A DNA stretch of 64,000 nucleotides from JANMES01 sp038329865 (GCA_038329865.1 JBBQNK010000007.1:1-64000); one strand, 5' to 3'. Shown: positions 52,165 to 62,525, numbered from the stretch's first letter. Translations and numbers: made by a program. Notes: generated from the sequence alone by a model not told the origin.

Positions 52165-53180
52165 GCCGGTTCGGCGTGGTCATCATCGGGCGGAACGAAG
52201 GCGCTCGGCTGGAGCGATGCCTGAAGAGCGTCGTCAGCGGGTTGGCAAAAGTCGTGTACGTCGATTCCGGATCGACCGACCAGAGCGTGGCGACTGCCAA
52301 GGCCATGGGTGCAGAGGTGATCGAGCTGCCGACGAATAAAAAATTCACCGCCGCCCGCGCCCGCAACGCCGGCTGGGCCGTCATGCCGGCGGACGTTGAA
52401 TTCGTGCAGTTCATCGACGGGGATTGCGAGGTCTTTCCCTTCTGGCTGGACCGAGCCGCCGCCGAGCTGCGGTCCAAGCCCGACGTCGCCGTCGTTTGCG
52501 GGCGGCGTCGCGAGCGATTTCCCGATGCTTCAATCTACAACACACTGTGCGACCTTGAATGGGAAACGCCGATCGGCGAGGCCAGGGCGTGCGGCGGCGA
52601 TTCGATGATCCGCATGACCGCCCTTTCCGCTTCGGGCGGATTCAACGGTGACCTGATCGCCGGCGAAGAGCCCGAACTCTGCGTCCGCCTGCGTGCAGCC
52701 AGTTGGAAGGTGCTGCGGCTCGATGCGGAAATGACACTGCACGACGCCGACCTGCACCACTTCAGCCAATGGTGGCGCCGGAACATCCGCAACGGCCACG
52801 CGTTCGCCGAAGGCTCCGCCATGCACGGCAGCGGGCCGGATAAGCACTGGGCGAAGGAAACCCGCAGCAACTGGGTGTGGGGACTTTTCATTCCGCTGAT
52901 CGCGATCCTCGCGGCATGGCCGACCTACGGTGCGAGCCTGCTTTTATTCGGCCTGTATCCCGTCCAGGCGTTTCGGATTTTCCGCTACGCCCGCCGCCGC
53001 GGGTGGTCGACGCGAAACGCCTTGCTCTACGCGACCTTCTGCACACTCGGAAAATTGCCGCAAGTAATCGGCCAACTGACTTATCGCCGCCGCGCGTTTC
53101 AGGGAACCGAAACGCAACTGATTGAATACAAAACAATCAGCGCCAGCGCCCTTCAGATCGAAGGAATGGAACGGCCATGA
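52161..53180 (+). CDS. Glycosyltransferase family 2, membrane-associated
   Basis: 339-residue GT-A enzyme: FGVVIIGRNEGARLERCLKS, VVYVDSGSTDQSVATAKAMG, ARARNAGWAV, FIDGDCEV (D-x-D) and the Q/H-x-x-RW-like HHFSQWWRRNIRNGHAFAEG. Two hydrophobic segments near 240-280 follow (WVWGLFIPLIAILAAWPTYG). GTG at 52161 has GGGAGG and overlaps the upstream stop. Its own stop overlaps the ATG of the giant surface protein by 4 bases, an unusually tight coupling. Confidence 0.88.
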   Translation: MSRFGVVIIGRNEGARLERCLKSVVSGLAKVVYVDSGSTDQSVATAKAMGAEVIELPTNKKFTAARARNAGWAVMPADVEFVQFIDGDCEVFPFWLDRAAAELRSKPDVAVVCGRRRERFPDASIYNTLCDLEWETPIGEARACGGDSMIRMTALSASGGFNGDLIAGEEPELCVRLRAASWKVLRLDAEMTLHDADLHHFSQWWRRNIRNGHAFAEGSAMHGSGPDKHWAKETRSNWVWGLFIPLIAILAAWPTYGASLLLFGLYPVQAFRIFRYARRRGWSTRNALLYATFCTLGKLPQVIGQLTYRRRAFQGTETQLIEYKTISASALQIEGMERP

Positions 53181-56100
53181 CGCCAATGGAGATTTGGATG
53201 AATCGTTTTCGCACCCCCAAGTTCAAGAAGACGTCCGCCGCCGCGCCCGCCAAGAAGCTGGAGCGATCGGTACGGAGGACGGTCCACGCGATGATCGAAA
53301 AGCTGGAAGACCGACAGATGCTGTCGGCCGATCCGGGGATCACCAACCAGGCGATCAGTCCCGCTGCGGTCGGCGTGAACCTAAACGTCAACGACTTTTA
53401 CCGCACGTCGGCCCTGTGGGTGAATACCGCAAACACGCTTTCGGCCTGGGCGAAGTTCAACGACCCGGCAACGCCCAATCCCAATCTCACGTTGACTGCG
53501 GCCGGCTATCCGAAGCAATCGGCCTCCACGTGGACGCAGCTCAAGGGCTATCCCGACGGAATCTACAAGCTGAGTTACACCGGCCAGGCAACGATCTCCA
53601 TCTCCAGCATGGGCCAGATCATCGGCACGCCCGTCACGGTCAACAACGTGACGACCGCCGACGTGCAGATCACCCATGCCAACGGTTCAAACCTGATCAT
53701 TGGCGTTTCCGGCCTCGACCCGACCGGCGCCAACCCGTTCGGCAATCTCAAGCTGATCATGCCCGGCTACCTCGTCGACACCACGCAGATGTACAACGCA
53801 GCCACGGTTCAACGGCTCAGCGCTTTTGGCACTATCCGCACGATGGACATGCAGTACGCCAACATCAACGCCACCGCCAACTGGTCGGACCGAACGCTGC
53901 CGACCTCATTCTTGCAAACAGGACCGGACGGCGTCGCTTATGAAGACCTCATCACACTGGCCAACGTGACCCACGACGATCTGTGGCTCAACATTCCCGT
54001 CAACGCTACCGACGATTACGTCGACAACCTGGCCAAGCTGCTTCGCGACACGCTCGATCCGGGCTTGAAGGTCCATATCGAATATTCCAACGAACTGTGG
54101 CACAACGGCTTCTACAGCGGCCAGACGAACTATGCGAACGCAGCGGCAAATCCGCTGTTGACCAGCAGCTACGGCAACGGCCGAGCCGGGCAGCAGGAGG
54201 CGTTCAAGCTCAAGGATTTCCACGACATCTTCGTGCACGAGTTCGATCCGCTGGGCAACAATCCTGCGGCCGAGGCGCGGTTCGGCTTTGTCTTCGCCGG
54301 TCACCCGGACGTGAACGACCGCTTCAACACCGAAGCCTTCTCGTACATCCAGCAGACGTACGGCAGCGCTTCATTCCTCGAGGCGTACTCGCGTGCGATG
54401 TACATCAACCTCACCGATGCGCAGGACATCGACGGCATGAGCATGGATCAGCTCTTCACGTCGCTGGAATCGGATCTGCCCGGACTTTCCACGGAAATCC
54501 TCGCCTCCAGAAGCTTTGCCACTCAATACGGCCTGAAGTTCTACGTGTACGAAGGCGGCCAACACCTCAACGCGGGCAACTTCAAAAACCAGAATCTCAA
54601 GATCGCCGCGCAATCTGATCCGCGCATGGGCATTCTTTATCAGCGACTGCTCGACCTTGCCGCGAAGGACGGCGTCGATCTGTTCATGCACTACGGCTAC
54701 ACCGACCTGTCCACCCAGTACGGCTCATGGGGCCTGCTCGAATCAGCGGATACGGCCGGCTCGGTAAAGTGGGACCAGGTGCTGAACAACACCCTGAAGC
54801 GCGGCGACGCAAATCTCGATCACGTGGTCGACTACACCGACTTCACGATCCTCCGAGACAGCTACCTGCAGACGCAGCAGCAAGGCTACGTCGATAAAGA
54901 CCAGTTCTGGCAGCAAGGCGATTTTAACCAAGACCGCCGCGTAACCGCCGCCGACTTTTACATCTGGAAGGCCAAGGCGACGAATCTCACCTCGCAACAG
55001 GCGAGCGATGTCGCCGCATTCGAAGCGACGCTGCCGAACAACGTTTCAACCAAGCCGGTCGTCACGATCGTGGCGACGGATGCCACCGCCTCGGAACCCG
55101 TTAGCGGCCAGCCGGCGGATACAGGGCTGATCACCGCCACCCGCACCGGCGATACCAGCCAGTCGCTCACCGTCAACCTCACGTTCATCCTTAACGGCAC
55201 GGCGACCTACGGAATCGATTACCTCACCAGCACCGGCACGACGACACTGACCTTTGCCGCCGGCGCATCGACCGCGGCTCTCGTGATCACCGCGCTGGCC
55301 GACAACATCCTGGAACCGACGGAAACCGCGTCGGTCATGCTCTACGCGCGCTCCGGCTACACGCTGGGCACTTCGACCATTGCCAACGTCACCATCGCCG
55401 ACGTCACGGATCCCGGCACGCCGTTGAAGCTCAGCGGCACGGTGATCGGCACGGCCGGCTCGTATCAGAACAACGGCAACACCAGGGACAAAGCCTTCGA
55501 TGCCAACACCGTCACCACGTATGACGGCTCCGGGCCGGACGGCAACTGGGTCGGGCTCGATCTCGGCACGCTCAAAACCATCACCAGCATCCGCTACTTC
55601 CCGCGCATCAACTGGACCACCCGCATGAACGGCGGAAAATTCCAGGCGTCGAACAGCATCAACTTCACTGCCACCGGCAGCACCAACGGCGTGGCCAACG
55701 TGGTGACGGATCTCACGCCGCTCCTCACTGGCACTGTCGCAGGCTGGAACTCGATCGCCGTCAACGTACCGGCCGGCTACCAGTACCTTCGGTACCTTTC
55801 TCCCAACGGCAGCTACGGCGACGTCGCCGAGCTCGAGTTCTACGGTGTCACCCCCGTCGACACCACGCCGCCCACCGTGCCCGGCACGCCGGCGCTGGTC
55901 AGCAAGACCGATACTTCGATCACCATCAACTGGGCCGCCTCCACCGACAACGTTGGCGTGACCAAGTACGAGGTTTACCGCGGCGTCACGACCAACGGAA
56001 CGACGACATATTCGTTCGCGGGCTCGCTGATCGTTACGAGCTATACCGATTCCAATCTCAACATCGCGTCGCCGTACACTTATATCGTCAAGGCGTACGA

Positions 56101-59077
56101 CGCCGCGAACAACGTTTCCACCAGCCTCGCATCGGCCGTCATTACTACGAACGATTCCATCCCGCCGGTCAAACCCGCCGCCCCGACGCTAGTGGGCAAG
56201 ACCGACACGACGATTTCAATTTCCTGGACGGCGACCACCGACAACGTCGGCGTGACGCGCTACGACGTCTATCGCGGCACGACGCTCATCACCACCGTCC
56301 CGACGGGCGGATCACTGGCGTACACCGACATCAACCTCTCCAGCTCGACCACGTACGCGTACACGGTTGTGGCCTTCGACGCGGCAGGCAACTCCAGCAC
56401 CAGCGACGCGCTCAGCATCACCACGAACGTTACGCCCGACACCACCCCGCCGGTGAAGCCTCTGGCACCGACCCTGGTGAGTAATACCAACACGACGGCC
56501 TCCATCGCCTGGACGGCTACCACCGACAACGTCGGCGTAACGCGCTACGATCTCTATCGCGACACGACCCTGATCACCTCCGTCGCAACCGGCGGAAGCC
56601 TGTCATACAACGACAGCGGCCTGACCGCTTCAACGACCTACGCATACACCGTGAAAGCCTTCGACGCAGCCGGCAATTCCAGCACCAGCGACGCGCTGAG
56701 CGTAACGACCAGTGCCGCGCCCGACGTCACGCCGCCGGTCAAACCCTTGCCGCCAACGCTGGTGAGTAAGACCGACACCACGGCCTCGGTCAGTTGGACC
56801 GCCACGACCGACAACATCGGCGTCACACAGTACAAATTGTTCAGAGGGACCACGCTGATCGCCACCGTCGCAACGGGCGGCGCACTCACTTTCACCGACA
56901 CCAACCTCACCAGCGCAACGACATACTCGTACACGGTGCAGGCCTTCGATGCGGCCGGGAATTTTAGCACGAGCGATGCGCTGAGCGTCATGACGAACGA
57001 CGTCACGCCGCCGCTCAAACCCTTGCCGCCGACTCTGGTGAGCAAGACCGATACGACGGTATCCGTCACCTGGACCGCCACGACCGACAACGTCGGTGTC
57101 ACGCAGTACAGGTTGTTCCGCGGCACGACGTTGGTCACGACTGTCGCGACCGGCGGATCGCTGTCTTACACCGATACGAACCTCACAAGTGCGACAACCT
57201 ATTCCTACACCGTTCAAGCGTTCGATGCCGCGGGGAATTCCAATATCAGCGACGCGCTCAGTGTTACCACGAACGATGTCATACCGCCGGTGAAGCCCGC
57301 CTCGCCGACGCTGGTCAGCAAGACCGACATCACCGCTTCGGTCAGCTGGACGGCCACGACCGACAATGTCGGCGTGACACAGTACAAGCTGTTCCGAGGG
57401 ACCACGCTGATCACCACCGTCGCCACCGGGAGTACGTTGTCTTACACCGACAGCGGCCTGTCGGCCTCGACGACCTACGCTTACACGGTCCAGGCCTTCG
57501 ATGCCGCCGGCAATTCCAGCACCAGTGACGCGCTCAGTGTCACCACGTACGCGTCGCCGGACGTCATGCCGCCGGTGAAGCCGGCCGCGCCGGCGTTGGT
57601 CAGCAAGACCGACGTGACCGCTTCGATCACGTGGACCGCCACGACCGACAATATCGGCGTCACGCAATACAAGCTGTTCCGAGGGACGACGTTGCTCACC
57701 ACCGTCGCCACCGGCGGCACATTGGCTTATTCCGACAGCGGACTGACCGCCTCCACGACCTACGCCTACACTGTGCAGGCTTTCGACGCAGTCGGTAATT
57801 CCAGCACCAGCGATCCGCTCAGCGTCACCACCAACGCCGGCTCGGGCCCGGCCCAACTCATCGGCACGGTGATCGGCACGACCGGCTCGTACAACAACAG
57901 TGGCAACACACGCGACAAAGCCTTCGACGGCGATACCTCCACGTTCTTTGACGGCCCGACCGCCAACGGCAACTGGGTCGGGCTCGATCTCGGATCGGCC
58001 AAACAGATCACCAAGATCAGTTACACGCCGCGCCCGCCGCGCGTACTCAACGCCGTGACGACCACCTGGGGCAGCCGAATGGTCGGCGGGAAATTCCAGT
58101 TCTCGAATAACGCCAACTTCGCCACCACCGGCACGACCAACGGCGTGGCTAATGTTGTCGTCGATCTCTACACGATCACGAGCGCGCCGACCGGCACGGT
58201 TGAAGTGGCGATCAACAACCCGGCCGCGTATCAGTTCGTGCGATACCTCAGCCCGGACGGCAGCTACGGCGATGTCGGCGAGATCGACTTCACCGGCATG
58301 GCTCCAGCCCCGGACACCACGCCGCCCACTGTGGCCGGCACGCCGGCGCTGGTCAGCAAGACGAATTCTTCGATCACCATCAACTGGGCCGGCTCGACCG
58401 ACGCGGTCGGCGTGAGCAAGTACGAGGTGTATCGCGGCGTCACCGTGAGCGGCGTGACCACTTACACGCTGGCGGGCACCACCACCCCGGCGACGCTGAC
58501 GTTCACCGACACCAATCTCTCGGCCAACTCGCCGTACACGTATCTCGTGAAGGCGTACGACGCAGCCGGCAATTTCTCGACCAGCCTCACGTCGGCCGTC
58601 ATCACCACGAGCCCGGCGTCGGCCAAGCTCGGGGGAACAGTGATCGGCACGACCGGCTCGTACGGCGGCAGCCTCGTGAACACCCGCGATAAAGCCTTCG
58701 ACGGCGACGTGAACACCTTCTTTGACGGGCCGACCGCCAACGGCAACTGGGTCGGGCTCGATCTCGGGTCGGCCAAGACGATCGCGTCGATCAGCTTCGC
58801 CCCGCGTCCGCCGCGCGTCCTAAACGGCGTGACGACCACCTGGGGCAACCGAATGGTCGGCGGGTACTTCCAGGTGTCGAACAACGCCAGCTTCCTCACC
58901 ACCGGCACGACCAACGGCGTGGCGAACGTAGCGAGCACCATCTACACCATCACCACCGCCCCGACGGGAACCGTCACCGTCAACGTCACCGTGCCGGCAG
59001 CTTACCAGTACGTCCGCTACGTCGGCCCCGACGGCAGCTACGGCGATGTCGGCGAGATCGCCATCAACGGCTACTGA
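53177..59077 (+). CDS. Giant FN3/discoidin surface protein with LEPR-XLL-like and dockerin-like parts
   Basis: 1966 residues. N-terminus basic, then EKLEDRQMLSA (41-51), a LEPR-XLL-like motif of planctomycete exported proteins. Residues about 70-535 form a glycoside-hydrolase-like module with IEYSNELWHNGFY near 300. Two dockerin-like calcium loops follow (GDANLDHVVDYTDF near 543 and GDFNQDRRVTAADF near 581), then a Calx-beta-like domain (about 620-745). Three discoidin-like domains (about 750-893, 1557-1708, 1817-1966), each with RDKAFD and NWVGLDLG, flank eight fibronectin type III repeats (seven in tandem, about 895-1553, and one at 1712-1812). Ser/Thr-rich and acidic, as for a secreted adhesin or matrix protein. 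ATG overlaps the stop of the GT2 gene. Confidence 0.88.
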   Translation: MTPMEIWMNRFRTPKFKKTSAAAPAKKLERSVRRTVHAMIEKLEDRQMLSADPGITNQAISPAAVGVNLNVNDFYRTSALWVNTANTLSAWAKFNDPATPNPNLTLTAAGYPKQSASTWTQLKGYPDGIYKLSYTGQATISISSMGQIIGTPVTVNNVTTADVQITHANGSNLIIGVSGLDPTGANPFGNLKLIMPGYLVDTTQMYNAATVQRLSAFGTIRTMDMQYANINATANWSDRTLPTSFLQTGPDGVAYEDLITLANVTHDDLWLNIPVNATDDYVDNLAKLLRDTLDPGLKVHIEYSNELWHNGFYSGQTNYANAAANPLLTSSYGNGRAGQQEAFKLKDFHDIFVHEFDPLGNNPAAEARFGFVFAGHPDVNDRFNTEAFSYIQQTYGSASFLEAYSRAMYINLTDAQDIDGMSMDQLFTSLESDLPGLSTEILASRSFATQYGLKFYVYEGGQHLNAGNFKNQNLKIAAQSDPRMGILYQRLLDLAAKDGVDLFMHYGYTDLSTQYGSWGLLESADTAGSVKWDQVLNNTLKRGDANLDHVVDYTDFTILRDSYLQTQQQGYVDKDQFWQQGDFNQDRRVTAADFYIWKAKATNLTSQQASDVAAFEATLPNNVSTKPVVTIVATDATASEPVSGQPADTGLITATRTGDTSQSLTVNLTFILNGTATYGIDYLTSTGTTTLTFAAGASTAALVITALADNILEPTETASVMLYARSGYTLGTSTIANVTIADVTDPGTPLKLSGTVIGTAGSYQNNGNTRDKAFDANTVTTYDGSGPDGNWVGLDLGTLKTITSIRYFPRINWTTRMNGGKFQASNSINFTATGSTNGVANVVTDLTPLLTGTVAGWNSIAVNVPAGYQYLRYLSPNGSYGDVAELEFYGVTPVDTTPPTVPGTPALVSKTDTSITINWAASTDNVGVTKYEVYRGVTTNGTTTYSFAGSLIVTSYTDSNLNIASPYTYIVKAYDAANNVSTSLASAVITTNDSIPPVKPAAPTLVGKTDTTISISWTATTDNVGVTRYDVYRGTTLITTVPTGGSLAYTDINLSSSTTYAYTVVAFDAAGNSSTSDALSITTNVTPDTTPPVKPLAPTLVSNTNTTASIAWTATTDNVGVTRYDLYRDTTLITSVATGGSLSYNDSGLTASTTYAYTVKAFDAAGNSSTSDALSVTTSAAPDVTPPVKPLPPTLVSKTDTTASVSWTATTDNIGVTQYKLFRGTTLIATVATGGALTFTDTNLTSATTYSYTVQAFDAAGNFSTSDALSVMTNDVTPPLKPLPPTLVSKTDTTVSVTWTATTDNVGVTQYRLFRGTTLVTTVATGGSLSYTDTNLTSATTYSYTVQAFDAAGNSNISDALSVTTNDVIPPVKPASPTLVSKTDITASVSWTATTDNVGVTQYKLFRGTTLITTVATGSTLSYTDSGLSASTTYAYTVQAFDAAGNSSTSDALSVTTYASPDVMPPVKPAAPALVSKTDVTASITWTATTDNIGVTQYKLFRGTTLLTTVATGGTLAYSDSGLTASTTYAYTVQAFDAVGNSSTSDPLSVTTNAGSGPAQLIGTVIGTTGSYNNSGNTRDKAFDGDTSTFFDGPTANGNWVGLDLGSAKQITKISYTPRPPRVLNAVTTTWGSRMVGGKFQFSNNANFATTGTTNGVANVVVDLYTITSAPTGTVEVAINNPAAYQFVRYLSPDGSYGDVGEIDFTGMAPAPDTTPPTVAGTPALVSKTNSSITINWAGSTDAVGVSKYEVYRGVTVSGVTTYTLAGTTTPATLTFTDTNLSANSPYTYLVKAYDAAGNFSTSLTSAVITTSPASAKLGGTVIGTTGSYGGSLVNTRDKAFDGDVNTFFDGPTANGNWVGLDLGSAKTIASISFAPRPPRVLNGVTTTWGNRMVGGYFQVSNNASFLTTGTTNGVANVASTIYTITTAPTGTVTVNVTVPAAYQYVRYVGPDGSYGDVGEIAINGY
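55870..57840. repeat. Seven tandem FN3-coding repeats of about 270-300 bases
   Basis: Within the giant gene, units beginning CCGCCGGT-AA-CC and encoding PPVKP-xPTLVSKTD repeat about every 270-300 bases; the last five are highly alike at the DNA level (shared ACCGCCACGACCGACAA and TTCGATGC-GC-GG-AA). This is fertile ground for slippage and copy-number change. Confidence 0.85.
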
Positions 59078-59106
59078 TTCAGTCTCCAACGGAAGATTTC
59101 AACCCG

Positions 59107-60156
59107 ATGAAAGCAGTCATCATTGGCACCGGCCGAATCGCCAAGCAGCACATTAAGTGCCTGACGGAAACCAAGTGCGCGCGCATCGCCGCGGTGTGCG
59201 ACCTGTGGCCGGCGCTGGCGGAATCAACCGCGGAACGCTACGGCGTGGAGCGGTGGTTCACCGATCACCGCAAGATGCTCGACGAGATCAAACCCGACGT
59301 GGTGCACGTCACCACGCCGCCCACGTCGCACTTTCCGCTGGCGATGGACGCGCTCAACGCCGGCGCGCACGCGATCGTTGAAAAGCCCGCCACCGTGCGG
59401 TTTGAAGACCTGCTGACGCTCAAGCAACGCGCCAGCGAGCAGAATCGGCTGCTGATCGAAGACTACAACTACCTCTTCAACGGCTCGGTGCAGAAAATTC
59501 TGTCGCTCATCACCGCAGGCGAGTTCGGCGAGGTAACGCACGTTGAAGCGGAAATCTGCCTCGACATCCTCGGCAAAGGAAGCCCGTTCACCGACCGCAA
59601 CGCCCCGCACCCGTGCCTTTCCATGCCCGGCGGCGCGATCGCGGATTTTCTCACGCACCTGGCGTCGCTCGCGTGCCTGTTCGCCGGGCCGCACCGCAGC
59701 GTGCGGACGATCTGGAAAAAACGCAAAGCCGATTCGCCGCTGCCCAGCGACGAGATGCGGGCCGTGCTCGATTGCGAGCGGACGACGGCCTCGCTGCTGT
59801 TCAGCGCTCACACGCAGCCCGACGTGTTCTGGCTCCGCGTGTACGGCACGAAAATGCGGGCCGAGGCAAACCTCTTCGAGCCGCGGCTGACGATCGATCG
59901 CGTTCGCGGCGGGCCCAAGCCGCTCATGCCGCTGATGAACGGCTGGCAGGAATCGCGCGACGTTCGTCGCTCCGCCGTCGGCGGCTTGTGGCGCAAGCTC
60001 AGCGGCGGGCCGGGCGCGTACGAAGGGCTGTGGGAATTCCTCCAGCGCACCTACGCCTCGCTCGACAAGGGGACCGAGCCGCCGATCTCCATTCAGCAGG
60101 TGGAAGACGTCAACCGCCTCGTGGCCGACATGACCAAGCAGGAGTACATGCTTTGA
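59107..60156 (+). CDS. Gfo/Idh/MocA family oxidoreductase (nucleotide-sugar type)
   Basis: 349-residue NAD-dependent dehydrogenase: MKAVIIGTGRIAKQHIKCL (Rossmann loop), TPPTSHFPLAMDALNAG, and family Lys in IVEKPATVRFEDLL with IEDYNYLFNGSV. Within a polysaccharide cluster it probably makes a nucleotide-activated sugar acid or ketosugar. Its TGA overlaps the TTG start of the epimerase gene. Confidence 0.87.
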   Translation: MKAVIIGTGRIAKQHIKCLTETKCARIAAVCDLWPALAESTAERYGVERWFTDHRKMLDEIKPDVVHVTTPPTSHFPLAMDALNAGAHAIVEKPATVRFEDLLTLKQRASEQNRLLIEDYNYLFNGSVQKILSLITAGEFGEVTHVEAEICLDILGKGSPFTDRNAPHPCLSMPGGAIADFLTHLASLACLFAGPHRSVRTIWKKRKADSPLPSDEMRAVLDCERTTASLLFSAHTQPDVFWLRVYGTKMRAEANLFEPRLTIDRVRGGPKPLMPLMNGWQESRDVRRSAVGGLWRKLSGGPGAYEGLWEFLQRTYASLDKGTEPPISIQQVEDVNRLVADMTKQEYML

Positions 60157-61220
60157 AAGCGCTCGTCACCGGTGCCAATGGATTCCTCGGCCGACACGTC
60201 GTTAAGACGCTGCTCGCGCGCGGCTACGCCGTGCGGGCGATGGTTCGCCCCGCGACGAATGTCGATCGCCTCGGCTGGACCGGCGACGTTGAACTCTTTC
60301 GCGCCGATCTCCGCACCGCCAAAGACCTGGATCGCGCGTTTGACGGCGTTGACGTGCTGATCCACCTCGCCGCCACCGTCGTAGGCGATGAAGACTCGCA
60401 ACTCTCCGAAACCGTCGTCGGTACGACGCGCCTGCTGCGTGCGATGGCCGGCTCGGCGACTCGCCGGCTCGTGCTGGCCAGCAGCTTTTCGGTTTACGAC
60501 TGGGAACTCGCCCGCGGCACGCTGACCGAAAAAACCCCGCTCGCGAAAAACCTCTACGACCGCGACGGCTACGCGATCGCCAAGTTCTGGCAGGAACGCG
60601 TGACGAAACTCGCCGCGGAAGACGCGAAGTGGGACCTCACCGTCCTGAGGCCCGGCTTCATCTGGGGCAAGGGGAACGATTATCTCTCCTGCCTCGGCCA
60701 AAGCTTCGGCCCGGTTCACTTGGTGATCGGCCCATTCACTCGCCTGCCGCTCACGCACGTTTCCAACTGCGCCGAGGCGTTCGTCGACGCCGCCGTGAAG
60801 CCCGAGGCGATCGGCCAGACGTTCAACGTGGTGGATAACGAAGTCGTCCGCGCCTGGAACTACATGGGCCAGTACTCGCGCGCCAGTAACCTCGGCGGCG
60901 TTCGCGTGCCGGTGCCGTATCGGGCGTTTCTGATCATGACGTACCTCGCCCAGTGGACGAGCCGGCGATTGTTCAACGGCAAAGGCAAGCTGCCGAGCCT
61001 GTTCGTCCCCTGCCGGTTTAAGGCGCGATTCAAGCCGCTGAAGTACACGAACGACAAGCTACGCTTGACGCTGAACTGGCAGCCGACGCTCGATTTCGCC
61101 GCCGCCGCCACGGCCACTTGGGTAAGCACGCCGTCGCCGGCTGAAGCCGAGGACCGCACTGCGGAAACTAGCGCCGCGTCAATCGAATCCAATTCCGACG
61201 CGATCGGATCGGCCGTTTAA
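60153..61220 (+). CDS. NAD-dependent epimerase/dehydratase (extended SDR)
   Basis: 355-residue extended short-chain dehydrogenase: KALVTGANGFLGRHVVKTLL (GxxGxxG), DVLIHLAATVVGDEDSQL, catalytic region SSFSVYDW and YAIAK (Y-x-x-x-K, with Ser in LASSFS), and FNVVDNEVVRAW. Probably modifies a nucleotide sugar for the polymer. The TTG start at 60153 gives overlap with the upstream stop (TTGA) and lies about 9 bases after GGAG; the long frame upstream is a shadow of the previous gene. A Ser/Ala/Glu-rich tail ends the protein. Confidence 0.88.
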   Translation: MKALVTGANGFLGRHVVKTLLARGYAVRAMVRPATNVDRLGWTGDVELFRADLRTAKDLDRAFDGVDVLIHLAATVVGDEDSQLSETVVGTTRLLRAMAGSATRRLVLASSFSVYDWELARGTLTEKTPLAKNLYDRDGYAIAKFWQERVTKLAAEDAKWDLTVLRPGFIWGKGNDYLSCLGQSFGPVHLVIGPFTRLPLTHVSNCAEAFVDAAVKPEAIGQTFNVVDNEVVRAWNYMGQYSRASNLGGVRVPVPYRAFLIMTYLAQWTSRRLFNGKGKLPSLFVPCRFKARFKPLKYTNDKLRLTLNWQPTLDFAAAATATWVSTPSPAEAEDRTAETSAASIESNSDAIGSAV

Positions 61221-61222
61221 TC

Positions 61223-62482
61223 ATGACCATCGCTTATCTCATCAACGTCTACCCGCGTCCGAATCAGACGTTCATTCGTCGCGAGATCGCTGCGCTGCAG
61301 GCCCGCGGGATTATCGTCTATCGCTTCGCGCTTCGTGCGTGGACCGAGGACGTCGACATCGCCGACACCCGCGAGCGCGAGCAGACGCGGTTCATTCTCG
61401 ACGCCGGCATTTTCGCGATCGCGGCAGCCGTCATCGCGATGATCTGCAAGCATCCGTTGAAGTTCCTGCGGGCCGCGAAGCTTGCCGCGAAAGTCGGCTG
61501 GCGATCGGAGCGCGGGCTGCTTCGGCATATCCCGTACCTCGCCGAGGCGTGCTTACTTCAGCGATGGCTCAGCCGCTGCGGCGCGGAGCACGTCCACTGC
61601 CACTACGGCACGAACACCGCCGCCATCGCCATGCTCGCCCACGAGCTCGGCGGGCCGACGTACAGCTTCACCGCTCACGGCCCCGAAGAATTCGACAAGC
61701 CGGAATTCCTCAGCCTCGGCGAAAAGATCAAGCGGGCAGCGTTCGTGATCGCCGTTTCCGAGTACGGCCGCAGCCAGCTGTATCGCTGGGTCGGTCACGC
61801 GCACTGGAACAAGATTCACGTCGTGCACTGCGGCGTGGATGACACGTTCCTCGCCGAAGCCCCCGAGCCGTTCCCCACCGCGCCGCGACTCGTTTCCGTC
61901 GGTCGGCTCTCCGAACAGAAGGGCCAGATGCTTCTCGTCGAAGCCGCCGCCAAGCTCGCGAAAACCGGGCTTCGCTTCGAGCTGATCCTGATCGGCGAAG
62001 GCGAGATGCGCGAGGAGATCGAGCAGTACATCAAGCTGCAAGGTTTAAGCCAACAGGTCATTCTTGCCGGTTGGATGAACGGCAAGCAGATTCGCTCGGA
62101 AATGCTGAGCTCCCGCGCGCTGGTCATGCCCAGCTTCGCCGAGGGATTGCCCGTCGTGATCATGGAGTCGCTCGCGTTGCGGCGGCCGGTGATCAGCACT
62201 TACATCGCGGGCATTCCTGAGCTGGTGGGCCCGGGCGAGTGCGGGTTTCTTATCCCGGCCGGCTCGATCGACGCACTAGTCGACGCGATGAAAACCGTCA
62301 TCACCGCCGATGTGAACGAATTAAACGCGATGGGCATCGAAGGTGCCCGCCGCGTGCGCGAGCGACACGACGCCACGATCGAGGCCGGCAAGCTCGCCAT
62401 GCTTTTCGCGGAAACCGTCACGATCCAAACATCACGCTACGCCGCCGACGCGGTGCCGACCTTTGCCATGGACGTGCAATAG
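61223..62482 (+). CDS. Glycosyltransferase family 4, colanic-acid WcaL-like
   Basis: 419-residue GT-B enzyme. MTIAYLINVYPRPNQTFIRREIAAL is the start typical of WcaL/AmsK-like transferases; HVHCHYGTNTAAIAMLAHEL and FTAHGPEEFDKPEFLSLGEK follow. The donor domain has RLVSVGRLSEQKGQMLLVEA, LILIGEGEMREEIEQYI and VMPSFAEGLPVVIMESLALRRPVIST. It begins 2 bases after the epimerase gene. Confidence 0.92.
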   Translation: MTIAYLINVYPRPNQTFIRREIAALQARGIIVYRFALRAWTEDVDIADTREREQTRFILDAGIFAIAAAVIAMICKHPLKFLRAAKLAAKVGWRSERGLLRHIPYLAEACLLQRWLSRCGAEHVHCHYGTNTAAIAMLAHELGGPTYSFTAHGPEEFDKPEFLSLGEKIKRAAFVIAVSEYGRSQLYRWVGHAHWNKIHVVHCGVDDTFLAEAPEPFPTAPRLVSVGRLSEQKGQMLLVEAAAKLAKTGLRFELILIGEGEMREEIEQYIKLQGLSQQVILAGWMNGKQIRSEMLSSRALVMPSFAEGLPVVIMESLALRRPVISTYIAGIPELVGPGECGFLIPAGSIDALVDAMKTVITADVNELNAMGIEGARRVRERHDATIEAGKLAMLFAETVTIQTSRYAADAVPTFAMDVQ

Positions 62483-62525
62483 AACGAAGTGCAATAGCAC
62501 TCTGCAATCTTGGGGAGATTCAATC

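Noticed and set aside
56630..57856. Minus-strand frame of 408 repetitive codons
   Set aside because: Reading of the FN3 tandem repeats in antisense; repetition alone makes it look regular.
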